Assembly (NCBI GenBank): GCA_903813345.2
Contig: CAIIXF020000011.1
Coordinates: forward strand, 33,038,166-33,102,165
Source: Owenia fusiformis
Taxonomy: Eukaryota > Annelida > Polychaeta > Sabellida > Oweniidae
Length of the DNA: 64,000 bases
Reading direction: 5' to 3'
Made by a program: the position numbers and the translations under genes. Shown in pieces: positions 1-12,853 of the stretch. The notes below the pieces were generated by a model that saw nothing but the letters and a program-made list of their open reading frames with translations, had not been told where the DNA came from and did not search any database. The first letter of the stretch is position 1, and each line of letters opens with the position of its first letter.

Positions 1-545
1 CACAGTCAAAATGAGTCTCAAGCTGTAATTGGCATTCGTAGTATGCATTTTTAATTTCTATGTCATTTGGATTTTTATCTAAATTGCTCTGTAGCGTATT
101 GAGTTTATTTTCTAGGTCACATTTGTTTTTCTTTCTAGCCTTTGCCCTCTTCTTTGAATAAGCAATGGTAAAATGTCGTATTTTGTATTTAATAAAATCC
201 CAGACAACTCTTTGGTCTTCAATTTCTGTAACTTCATTTAACCATTTGGGAATATTTTGCTCAAGTTCATGTTTAAAATCAATGTCATTCGAAAGGCTAT
301 TATTATACCGCCAGTGGTTTGGGCCTGGTTTTTTATTTATATTGTTAAAATAAATGACTATAGGAGAATGATCCGACTTAATACCTGTATCTATATCAAT
401 CTTCTCAACATTATGTTGGAGGTTATCTGAACACAGCCACAAATCTAACCTACTCATTATTGTAGGATTTTTCTGACGCCAAGTGTATCTTTTTTTCTGT
501 TGGGGTTTGGCCTTGAAAATGTCATTGAATTGAAAGTTAAATCTA
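1..545 (-). mobile_element. LINE fragment, L1/Tx1-type endonuclease C-terminus
   Basis: Read on the minus strand, one frame stays open from about 545 to the window edge. It contains a YTWRQ block, then MSRLDLWL, then GIKSDHSPIVI, followed by a long charged linker with KKRAKARKKNK. The SDH motif and the preceding tryptophan block are typical of the end of the APE-type endonuclease of L1/Tx1-like non-LTR retrotransposons, and the charged linker normally leads into the reverse transcriptase, which would lie beyond base 1. The upstream part of the endonuclease is missing, so this is a 5'-truncated or broken copy. Clade assignment is by eye only. Confidence 0.72.
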
Positions 546-546
546 T

Positions 547-835
547 AGTCAGATTTGAACTTTTGAGAACGTGTAGATGGTTTTGTAAAAATGGTCATTT
601 TGAAGCAAGTTGATAAAATACCATTTTTGACCTTGTCATTGAAAATCATATCTCAAATCTAGTCAGATTTTAACTTCTGATAACTTATAATTGATGAAAA
701 AATCGGTCAATTTGGAGCAAGTTGAAAAAACACGTACCTTTTTGACCTTGACAAGATCGTTGAAGGTCAAATCTTAAAAATAAAGTCAGATTTGAACTTC
801 TGAAAACTTGAAGATGATTTTGAAAAATTAAAGTC
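547..835. repeat. imperfect tandem repeat, about 115-123 bp, 2.5 copies
   Basis: A segment beginning AGTCAGATTT recurs at about 547, 661 and 784. Each copy continues with a similar order of words (a TTTGAAC-type word, then a run ending in AAAAAT or close to it, then TTGACCTTG). No coding signal is seen. It abuts the LINE fragment and may be part of a larger dispersed repeat. Confidence 0.6.
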
Positions 836-1661
836 AGTCTAAACAGTATTAAGTTATTCGAAGTTGTAAGAATTTGTATACAGATGCCGATCGGCAACCA
901 CCAACTGTCAAGCTCCAACCATAACAAAATGTGACCACCATAAGTTGGTCATATAAAAGCTCGCGATTCAAATTCTGAAGTAAAGAAAATGGCCGCTGTT
1001 TAACTTTATAATTACGACATGACTCAATATATGGCAGAAGATCGAGTTGGAACCCTTGAAGTCAATCGGCCAACAGTATTTGAGTTACTGTCTGGACGGA
1101 CATCTTTTAATATACTAGTATAAATACACTGCCCCACATGTTTTGTTTAACCATGGGCTTTCAAGAGATACATACATGTAATTTTTCAAAACTGCAACCT
1201 GGTCTACACTGGTCAAATGTGATGGTTTCTAGCGGGGTCTCTAGAAAGCAGCATGTCACAGTGACATGGATTATCATCACATTGCCATTGGAATGACACA
1301 AAAAGGGTATTGTACAGTTACTGTATTTCTACTTGATAAACTATTAGCGCTACTTAATGTGGCGGACTTGCAATATAACAATGCGCTAGTGGTACTAATT
1401 TACATGGTACTAAAATTATAGAGGTTTTTGCCGGCTACTTTATTTGGCGGACTTCAACAATTAGATGGAGCAGTTTTACCTTATTCTTCGGCCACAGTGT
1501 GTGGTAGTAATTTGGCTAGAGACTCGAGCAAGAGCCGTTAAATTAAAACGGCCGCCAAGAATTAAGTAGAAGCTCCTTGAATAACATTTGTGTGGCAGAT
1601 TTCTTGAACACACGATGCCTATGAATTGGTACATTGACATTCGACATTCTTCAAATAAAGG
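836..1661 (-). other. 3' flank of helicase copy A
   Basis: No gene is seen. A diverged relative of the small repeat found at 31,163, 56,850 and 60,415 lies at about 880-960. From about 1,190 to 1,330 the sequence resembles 24,980-25,110, which marks the downstream limit of the tandem duplication. On the minus strand an AATAAA hexamer lies at 1,439-1,444, about 220 nt past the stop codon of copy A, and is a candidate poly(A) signal. At about 1,580-1,660 there is one extra, degenerate copy of the C-terminal coding tail of the helicase, the counterpart of the large array behind copy B. Confidence 0.5.
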
Positions 1662-4600
1662 TTACTTGAGACATTTCTTGAACACATGATCCCATTGTGC
1701 AATAACTCTAACCACCTTTGACCTTTGTTTAGCATCCTTTATTAAAGCCTTCCAGTCTTCACTAACAGCGACAGACTCCAGAGAGCCCACAACATAGAGA
1801 GCATTTTTGGCACGAGTTAGGGCAACATTCATGCGTTGTCTATTTGCCAGGAACCCAATTATTCCTGGATTACTTTTCCCTCTGACGCAGGACATTATGA
1901 TGATTTCTTTTTCTCGTCCTTGGAAAGCATCCACTGTATTAACCTCAATATCTTCGCATCCTTTCCTGGAAAATGTTTTATCATTATCAAATATGGGCAA
2001 GTAATACTATAGTACATATACAGTAGTATACTATACGTGTCAAGAGAAACAAAGCCGGAAAATCGAGATTTCTTCTGAAAATCATGGTTGTTTGGAAAAT
2101 ATCAGGGTAAAAATGGGGGTTCATTTTCTTGTACAAACACTAAATCGATAATTCATTTAAAATTTGGATTGCTAAAACACGGTGGGTATAGTCTGTCAAG
2201 TTGCTTTAGTTTTCGTATGTGGGAGTATGGTGCATTTCCTAAAAAATCAGGGTTTACAAAAACATAATTCAATAAATCTGGAGTTTTTAACAAAAATCGG
2301 GGTGTCTTGTTCAAATATCTCGAGAGTAACGTTAACGACAAATCGGGACTTGACAGGTCATGGGTCACATGTCATAACGAATATATACTACATATCTCAT
2401 TTTACAAAATAAAAGGTGAACCCCTAGTCTTTTGAATACCTTATATTCAGTTGCTCTTGTATAAAGGTCTTCTGGCCGCTGTATGGTGTTATAATGCCTA
2501 TATGACAGCCTTTTAGATCTTTTCCTGCCTTGCACTTGAGTATAGATCTGCAGAGTTCTACAACAAAGGCTCCCTCCATTCTGTTTCGAGTTGATCTACA
2601 ATTCAAAATTCAAACATTTAAAACATGTTATGTACTGTACCCGATAGTGTACAACTTCATTCATGAGCAGGGTATTTTAATTTATCTGTACCACAGTATG
2701 TATGTGTGTATCCTTCTAAGAGATATAACCTTCTATCGTACCATGCTAACTCGACAAACACTACAAAGGAAATACATACCCTTCAGGTAATTGTTCCTCT
2801 TGCCCCTCTGTCATATCAAACACCAAATATGGTTGAAATGGAAAAGCATCACGTTTTGCAGCAATTTTTCTAAAAAAAAGATGATACAGATGTAGAAAAC
2901 CTCCTAAAGTATTGAGTCTTATACCATGGTCACTGCAATATCAGGTATATAATAGCAAGTGGTAAATCATCAATATCACCCTTGTTATATTTCCCATATC
3001 CAACCCCTCCCGGTGAATAACTATTTTATACTTCACAAATAACCATTTGGGGCAATGACATACTAGTAAATCATTCAGTGAAGTAAACGACTACCTCATG
3101 TATATCAAAATTTGCAGTACCTCTTGTAAGATCATCAGTCAGTTAATAAAGATTATATCGCATGCACAAGGTAAGAAAATTGCTTTGCAATTGTTTGTAT
3201 GACTAATTTTTCAAAACACGGGAATACATCAATAATATGAAATAAATTTTCTTGTGTTACATCCATCAATCGCTCATCATTATGCATGTGTAAGTATATA
3301 TACATATAAAATACACATTACCAACTCAGCACACTAGATGGCTCTTAAAACATTTTATAACGTATTCCTAGGCCCAGATCTCACCTGTCAGTGTGGAGTC
3401 TACTATTGTAGAAATGTTGTGAGGGAAATCTGTTGATGTCACGATGCATTCTATATTGGGTGTCCAACATTAGTACAGGGTTGTCTTTAGCTAGTTGTGG
3501 GTCATTGAATTGTCGATATAACCGCTCAAATAACGACTTGCCAAATTTATGATCACTTGCTTTCTGAAATGCAGCAGTATATTTACACGCCCCATTCTCA
3601 ACTCATTGAAAAGGATGGATCAACGGATGAGTCACGGTATCGACATTGAAATATTGTTGAATTTCAAAATCTACAAATTGTGTTGTGCATACTTTTTTTA
3701 TTTTTGTTTATTTCATTTATTTAAATCCATATTATAATTACAAGTAAAATAACAAGTACATGTGCACATGACACAGAGTGTATAATGGGCAGGAGACACC
3801 ATTTCTACAATTTCATCAAGGATATCATAATGTATAATAATACAGGAGTTGATTTAGTCAACAAATAAATTAATACTTTGATAAGGTAGGTGCAGTTTTA
3901 GGGCTGCCTTAAAATATTTGACAATGCCAGTGCCCTTTATTTTAATATGCAATTTGTTAAGATAAGAAGGTTCCTTGAACTTGAGAGAGTCCCAACCAGG
4001 AATGAACTTGGGTTGAACTTTGTTATTCCTTGTTCTCGTTTTATGATTGTGTGAAGTGAGCTGTTTTGAAATAATTTAAAAAAAGATATTTTGAGAAACT
4101 TGACCCCTCTTGAAGCAATTATAAGCAAAAATAGCCATATTTAAATGATATAAATCAAATATAGTAAATAAATAGGACCGTGGGTACTGGGCCCACATGG
4201 TATTGCTCAGAAAGAGAAAAGTGAATGATGGCTAAAATGGCAGACAATAAAAATGAGCTAAAAGCAGATATAAATTTTTGCCAATTCTTTTACAACACAG
4301 GACACCGGAAATCAGTTAAAAGCTACTGAATTGACAAAAAAGTGAATTTTCCGCAACTAAAATGACAGCCAATTTGAAAATAGGCAAGCTTTTGAACCTG
4401 GACTCACACGAGTGACTTCTATATTAAAGAGGAACCAAAATAATTTAAAACAGGAATCTTATTGACCCAGGTTTTAAAACGTGCTTCTATTGTTGACTCG
4501 CTGAAAGACAAATAGACAAATCAATGTTAACTAAAATGGCTGAAGATAAAAAAAAACTGATATAATTTTTTGCCGATTTTTTATAATAAAATTATAACAT

Positions 4601-7600
4601 ACAACTACTCTTTACAGTGACATGGCTTTTTACAATGCAGGACATCTGAAATTATTTATAAAGCTAGCAAATGGTCCAAAAGTGAATTTTGCGAAACAAA
4701 AATGGTGTCCATTTTGAAAATAGGCCAGCTTTTAAATCAGGAGTCATACAGTAGAGGGGTTTTCTGTATTGATGTTGAACAAAAATAACTTAAAATGGGA
4801 TGTTACTACCATTAACATACAGATAAAATATGTGGAGACAAATCAACCTCCTTCTTGGTGGAATAGAAATGATGGAAATAAAAATATCTTCCGACGAGTT
4901 ATAAAGACGCTGTTTGGGCCACCCGGTTTATATTAACGGTTGTTCAACCTCACCCTGTGCATGTTTGCCTTAGAAACTACAGGAGTGAACATCTTTAGAT
5001 CACTCTGCATATATTAACATTAGAAACAGCTGTTCGTGTCACTCTGTATATATTTACAATTGATCGCTGTCACCCTGTTCATATTTACCTTAGAAAGTAC
5101 AGTGACAGGCAACTGTTCAGGATCACCAACAAGGATCAACTTAGAACATCCATGCATCAGAGGCACCAAGCAATCTAACTCTGTTGTTTGAGAAGCCTGG
5201 AATATGCAAAATAATCTCATTAAAGGATTATGTATGAATGGCAGCTTAGTTAGTTTTATTCTTACTTTTCTACTTTTCCAAAATTTACTTCCAAAATTCA
5301 TCTCAATGGGTGATTTTTTGGTCCTGATGGGAAATGTCGGTCAATTTCATTACAAATACGTACCTCATCTACTATTACTGCAGTGAAGTGTTTTCTCCCA
5401 AGACGTGACCCTCTCAGTGAAGTCAAGTTCTGGCCGGAAAATTTTAGTGTACAAGCTACAATATTTGCATCCTGTAGGATCTCATCTCGTTTCTTGTTCT
5501 TCTCTTTGGGTGTCAATCTCCTCATTTGTTCTACCAGTATCTGCAATACATGCATGGTGTTGTTGGTTGTTTATAGTGTATAACACGTAACCCATAAAAA
5601 GGTGGTCATTAATATGCAATTTAGAAAAGGAAATGTGACAACAATTTAAAGATGTCATAAAATGGCAGACATGCTTGTATTTAGCAGACTCTTTGTTAAT
5701 TGTTACTACAAAGCTGCACTATGTTGATATTTCCCCGATGTTTCCCCACCAAACACGAGTTAAGCACCGATGACGTATACATGTGTTATCATTGATATCA
5801 TTTTTAACCAATCAGATTTTCCTTTCCTCAACAATTTTGAAGTGGCGCTTTGAGTTCATGCGTAGAGGTATTTATACTAATAGATTATTGTTATTGCCAA
5901 AATAATGAGATCCAAGCAAGCAAATATACCTTATGAATATAAACGTACCATCCCAAATACAAGTGTGTCCTCGATCATGCATTATTGGAATGTTTTTGAG
6001 ACAGATTTAAAAGAATTTAGTTCCGTAACGGTTGCGGTAACGTAAAGCGGGAATGAGCAGGACGGTATGTAAGAGATCATTTGATTGGCTTCCTCAGTGC
6101 CACGAAAGCGAATCAGAATGCGAACTGTTTATTTTTGGGTGGTGGGGGGGGGGGCGAGGGTAGAGGAAGAATATTTTCTAGATCTTGAAGCCCTGATCGG
6201 AGGATGTCTTAACTCCCCCTTCGCAAAATTGATAAAAGTAGCCTTGAATCATGCAATAATTGGATCAATCTTAGAGTGAATAACTCATTTTTGAGGCCAG
6301 GGTTTTATTTTTATTTACAAAATCGTTTTTTTTGCAGCAATATATAATGTTAACTAAAATGGCTGAAAATAAAAAAAAACGGATATAATTTTTTTGCAGA
6401 TTTTTTGTAACAAAATTATTGCATAAAACTACTCTTTACAGTGACAAAAAGCTAACAAATGGTCCAAAAGTGAATTTTGCGAGACGAAAATGGTGGCCAT
6501 TTTGAAAATAGGCGAGCTTTTAAACCAGGAGGCATGGGGGATTTCTGTATTGATGTTGAACAAAAATAACTTAAAACGGAATCATATGGACAGAGGTTGA
6601 TGACAGCCAATTGTTGACATTATTTAAGAGATGAATTTTTTAAGTGTTAAAAGTTGCCAGAGGATTTAAAAACTAATAGTGTGTGGTTTACTTGGTTTGT
6701 ACTTGTCACCATAGAGAAAAAATCAGTTAAATTGCATTTAAATTTTGCCATCTTTAGCATGATCCTTTTCAATTCTGGGGGAAAAGCAACAAAAAGGCTA
6801 TTTTTCAGCAATTAAAAGAAAAAACTTTCTCATGCTGCTACAAGGTTCGACCTAAATGAATAAAATGTTTCTACTCTACATGACTATTTCACAAAGGAGA
6901 TTAATTTTAAGAAAATATATAATACTTAAATACGAAATGGAAGACGGGTGCCCAAAACATTATGAACACATCTATTAAGATTCTTGGGCTGGAAGTGCTC
7001 AATAAATAATATTTTGCTAGAAAGTTTTAAATTTTAGCATTTAGGTTAAAATGCTTTAAACTCTAAAGGCTCTGGTGACCAATTTTGCTAGAGAGCCTTC
7101 AAGGCTATCTTTAAATGCTTAGCATTTAGGGTGATCTAACCCTTTTGCCAAAATATTCAAGAGTTTTAAAAGTTAAGGCAGACCATTTTGATTTAGGGAC
7201 TGCCATTCCAGGATTTGAACAACCATACATACCTGTTCAACCTTCTCGTCAAGGGCTGCCTTTTCCTTCAACAGATTGTTTCTCTCCAATTGTACCCTGT
7301 TGGCCTGAAAAGAAGCATAAAAATTGTACAATAACGAGCAACATCTCTGTTGCAAAGCTTATAAATCATGAATGGCAGAGGGAAATATTTGGGCTGAATA
7401 AGTAGACGCCCACACTTGTAAAAGCCATGTTTATATTCCAAATATAAGAATTGAACATAACAATATGGCACTGAAGAAGAAAAGTGAAAAATTAACATAC
7501 TATCTGCATCTTCTGCATTCAGATGCAATCACAGGTCTGTTAACAAAAGCATGGCAAACTATCCTACCTGTTTAGTATTCTTGGCCCTACGATAATTCTC

Positions 7601-10600
7601 TTCAGATTTCCTAAGATTTGCAATTTTCACCTTCAATGTAGAGATGCCTTTGTGAACACTCCTTGGCACAGAGGCAGCATGACCTAATGTAATAGAGAAT
7701 ATGAATGAGCATGAGGCCCGGCGTAAAAGGGTAGGAGGTCCTATCAAATATGGTCCTACTTTCCAATGATTTATATGGTGACCTAAATACAACTCTTTCC
7801 TTATTATCGTATCCACAATCAGGGCCAGTAAGGCCTTTAAGAAAGGGGACCATAATCCCCAGGGGACCATAATTTTTTTTACACCAGCATGAGGATATTT
7901 CTATGTGTATCAATTTGGATTCGGAAGATAAGATCTCAACACAAGTAAATAACAACGCTGCAGAGCAGCAAATCACAATAAACAAATAAATTAAATATGA
8001 ATCCTATCGGGTATTTTCCACATTATCACTCATGCGTTTTGAATATTTTATGCACACTTTTCATGTGAGTTTTATTGTTGGTGATATTTCACTTACATTT
8101 TTTGATGTTCCTCTGTGTAACAGCATCTAGCGTATACTGTTGGATAGCCGGATGTACACTGATAACATTACCCACCGTGACAGGCTTCATCCTTGTGCCA
8201 CCACCTATTTAAAAACAGAATCAGAGCTAAATGGGGTACGAAATTGCAAGCAATGGTGTACAATTATACTCCCAATATATTTGTCTTATCTCAAATATAA
8301 AATCCCCTAAAGATCCACGGAATATCATCAAATGGAGAAGTTAATGAAGATTTTAAGTGCTGAATTTTCAACAAATTTTTGGGTGTTCCTTAATTAATAA
8401 ATGTGGTAACTGCATTTATAGAGAAATGAACACACTATCTTAATGCTAACAGTCTTGTTTAAAGACCTGGGCCACTCCTTTACCAATATTTTTTAAGGTA
8501 GACAAGGGAGGGAGGGGGGGGGCAGGGTCTTGAAGCAAGACTAAAATCTAAAGTTTTCCTATAGTATGCACAATGATGATTTTAAGAAAATGAAAGAATT
8601 AGAGTGATATGATCCCATTATATTCTAAAATTGAGACAACTTGTTAAGGTTGCTTATTTGATCTGATACTTCATTTCAGTACAATGTACAGGAGATATTA
8701 TCACCGTCCGTGTAAGTGACTCGTTTCACTATGCATGCTCTGGATAACAAAGCATGGTAACTTATGTAGAAAATTAACAAAATATGGTAAACTATGTAGA
8801 AAATTCCACTAATTCATTGGAATTAATTAGATATATCATTTAGAAGTGTCCACTGAATAAATGTTGCTCGTTATGGCCTCGTTGCTCATCCATTCTCAAT
8901 AACTAGGCACAATTGATGTCGTCAGGCTCAGTCTTAGAATTGACATTACTGACATCAGTTTTTGATGTGTTTACAAGAAGTATATATGACCCTCTACCAA
9001 GCACGTATGTAATATATGATTTCTAAGTTACACATATTTTATTATATGTACTAGAATATGCCTATTCATAATTTACGTGACTGTCGCCATATCAAAAATC
9101 AGGATTGTATGGTGTCATTGAAGAACTTTTTAAACGTAACATCCCATATAAAGTGTTTTCTTATACACAAGATGATCCTAGCTTCTAGTCAAATGACAGA
9201 AACGATCATTTTGACATTTTTACCTTACCAAAAATATTCCCAAGCAAATGTCGCCAGTCTTTTTTTATGTTTACCCCCTTGTGCTATGAATTATATAAAG
9301 ATGGTGAAAAAATAATGTATTCAATGTGCTATATATTTTTCTGGATTCACATGTAAATACTTGTTAGGAAGTCGTACAAGTTGCTGTTGGAAACGTGAAG
9401 ATTTGGGCATTAGAAAATTATAATCACAGTTTTTCATGAAGTTATAGATAAGAAAATCATTTACGTGATCAATGTTTCCACGGTCAATACGTAGTTGAGC
9501 ATATTCATGTTATATTAACTAATTGTATGGTAGGGGTGTACCTGATTAATCACTATGTTCAACCAATTTAACTTTGTTTGAATACAATACAGCAGCGAGA
9601 GTGTCGTTTGCATCATTTACTATACCATCATTTTCGATACCTTGTGGTACGAAAATAACTATTACCATACTCCTAGCTCTGAATAAAGTTTATAACGAGG
9701 GAAATTTAAGCTCACATATTGGTTTGAATCTGAATCAAGAAAGTCTACCACTTTTTCGGAGTAAAACCACGCAATTTAAGGTATATATTACACCCTGTAT
9801 AGTATCTCTCATGTGAAACGAATTTATGTTGTTAATTTAATGTTAACTATGGCATAAACATTGTTAGAATAAATGTGAAAATGAACATAAAAACACGTTT
9901 CTATCATTGATTTTGTATTGAAGCTCTGGCTCTGTGTTTTTATATGATAACTTACGTTACCGATGGTAACGTAGTTGATGAACTCTGCTGCACACATTTG
10001 TTTGCCGTTAAAACTTTACCGGTATATTTATTTATCAACATGAACACTCTGTAGATGGGAGAGACTAGTGCAGAAATTCAAAAATACTATCATGAGAGGA
10101 AAAAACAAAATAGGTGGACCATACATGGCCAAAGAACGTGTTCAATAATTTTATTGTCCCAATAGCTGCAATGTCATCTGAAAAGATAAAGAGGTCGTTT
10201 TAAGAATAAATAAATAGCCTAACAGCAAGAAAAAACAAAAGAAAAATCAGAGAAGATACTATTGGCAGCTAATGACCCCAGTGATGCCGAAATAATCATT
10301 GTGACACAAGCGGCTATGACAGTGTTTCATGATCAAGTAACACATTAAACATGAATTTTGCGAGAGGACAACAAAACGGGACTGTGTACCCGACGGTTGT
10401 CACAGGCAAAGGGACATAGGCTACCTTGGTCAACGCAAATAAATCGTGTCAAAGCCGAACTGCACACATGTTTATGGATATACAAGAAGATACAACAACA
10501 CCTTTCAAGAGTGTTAATGTCAGAGACATGCATACTGACAGTGAAGATATTGGGGTACACGTTGGCGAATATGTCACTGCAGTTTATGATAACCGCTGAT

Positions 10601-12805
10601 TTAAATATTTTTTGTAAGTGTAGATACTAATGATAGGGAAATTATTTTATGGAGAAGCAAAATGTGTCTTCTTCCTCTAAAAAGTGACATTATTTGTCTG
10701 AAAATCTCCAATACTAATATTTTATCTGAAATGGAGAAGCCAACCCCAAGGCTATTCGAACTGAGTCCTGAGATGCAAACTTGGTCCAGGATATATATGA
10801 CAAAGTAAAGGTAATGGAGGAATAAGTTAAGTTTTTAGTAGTTATGTATCGTATGATATCAGGAGATACTAAGCGTTACTTCTTCTTGACGATACTCACA
10901 TATTTTATACTAAATAGTATTGATTCCGCGAATGTGAGTTTTGTATCATTTACGTTACAAAGGATTTTAGCATTTAAAATGTGTAAAGAAAGAAAAAGTA
11001 ACTTTAAGCCTGCTTTTTTTCTTTAAAACATGTAGCGCATGTTGCACTTATTTAATTACATATGTGCTGCATACATAGTTGAGGTTGGTGTTATCTTTAA
11101 TGTAGCTATTTTAGAATTTAGTGACTTTCACCATCATTTACGTTACATGATTAGGCGTTAGACTATGTCTGTTTCAAGTGTTATTATTGCTTTAACTTCA
11201 GTGTAAACAGGATATAAGAAACACCAGTTGATATTTTGCAATTATTCATAATGATATAACTGATTCTACGATGTTACTATTTTTGAATCATATACGTTAC
11301 CAAGGGTGTCATGATATATAAATCTCAATTAAATAATGCCTCCTGTGTCAAACACCAAAACTTAGCTATCATTTTATTCTTCATACTATCCATCATCAGA
11401 AAAGAAAGCTAAATGTAACGTAGTTAGACTGATTTTCTTCAAAATTGAAATGACGTGTAGCACTTAGGATTTGTTCGTGAAAGGGAATAATAAGTTCATC
11501 TGTGATTTCCGTCTTCAATGTGAGTCTGTTTCAATTATATATCTCCAAAATTTCTGATATATGATTCATTATCAAGGCAAAATATATCCTTATTTTTAGA
11601 TGCAAAAGTAAACATGAGAATATTGCTTTGGCTCAAAATACAGGTCTCTTGATATGACACCCCACTATAACGTTAATGACAGAGACTTGCATTTTTAAGA
11701 TAATATCATATGCGCTTCGACATGCAAATTTTTCATGAAGGGGTTTGAGATTGATGAAGATATTTGCGGTTTAGCTACTTGACATATATTCAAATAATAA
11801 AACATCAAATTGAAACTATTTAAACCAACTTCACTTTTGGTCCATTTCACTCATGGAAATGTGCCTAGTTATTGAGAATGGATGTGCTATACTCCAACTG
11901 ATTATTTATATTTTGTTTAAACGAAAACATGATATTTATAAAACTTTCTAAGAATTAAATTCATGGATATATATGGTCTTGACTCTTGAGTAACTGTAAG
12001 CATTAAATAACTCACTGTTATTATTATCATCAATTCTGACTTCATCAATTATTCGTCTCATGAGCTCATCTATCGCACCATTAGATGGGGCACATATCAG
12101 GATCCTGATTGGTTGGTTTTCAGAGGGACGTTTAGTCTAAAACGAATGTCAAATAAATAAATGATGTTTCAATATTGTAACATTGTGACTTTTTCGAAAG
12201 CAATGGTCTAAACTTACACCAAGGTCACCAGAGGCCCAAAATGAAATGAGACTTACCCATAAAATCTGTTTTATGAGGCCCACAATGGTGTGAGACTTAC
12301 CCTCAAAATGTGTTTTATGAGGCCCACAATGGTGTAAGACTTTCCAGTCCCAGGAGGGCATTGTAGAAGGCACAGTCTGGGTATGTCATTAGGTTGTAGT
12401 ACAGCATGGCTACACCACTGGATTGCTTTCACTTGAGAAGGATTATACCTCTCCTGAAAAAAGAACTTTTAAATGGAGTTGTCTTTGATATTGTCAATTT
12501 ATTAATGGTGGACTATCATGAATCGCATGACGCTCTATCTTCTTCAATATGTATTGTAATTGTAATGACTTCAGTACGATTGAAATGTCCCTTGGCGTTC
12601 TGGTCTTAGATTGTGTTGGAAAGCGGGGTATTAGACATTTTTTCTTTTCACGTTAGACACTCTACTATACCTAACACCTAGAAATGCATAAGATACACTT
12701 TGTTTGTCTAATTGTATTGTTTAGTATATTTTTGAAAGGGCCTTAGTAACATCTAACATTCAACCGATAAACCATTTATAAGGAACAGACAAATAAAAAC
12801 AAATA

Positions 12806-12853
<48 letters not shown>

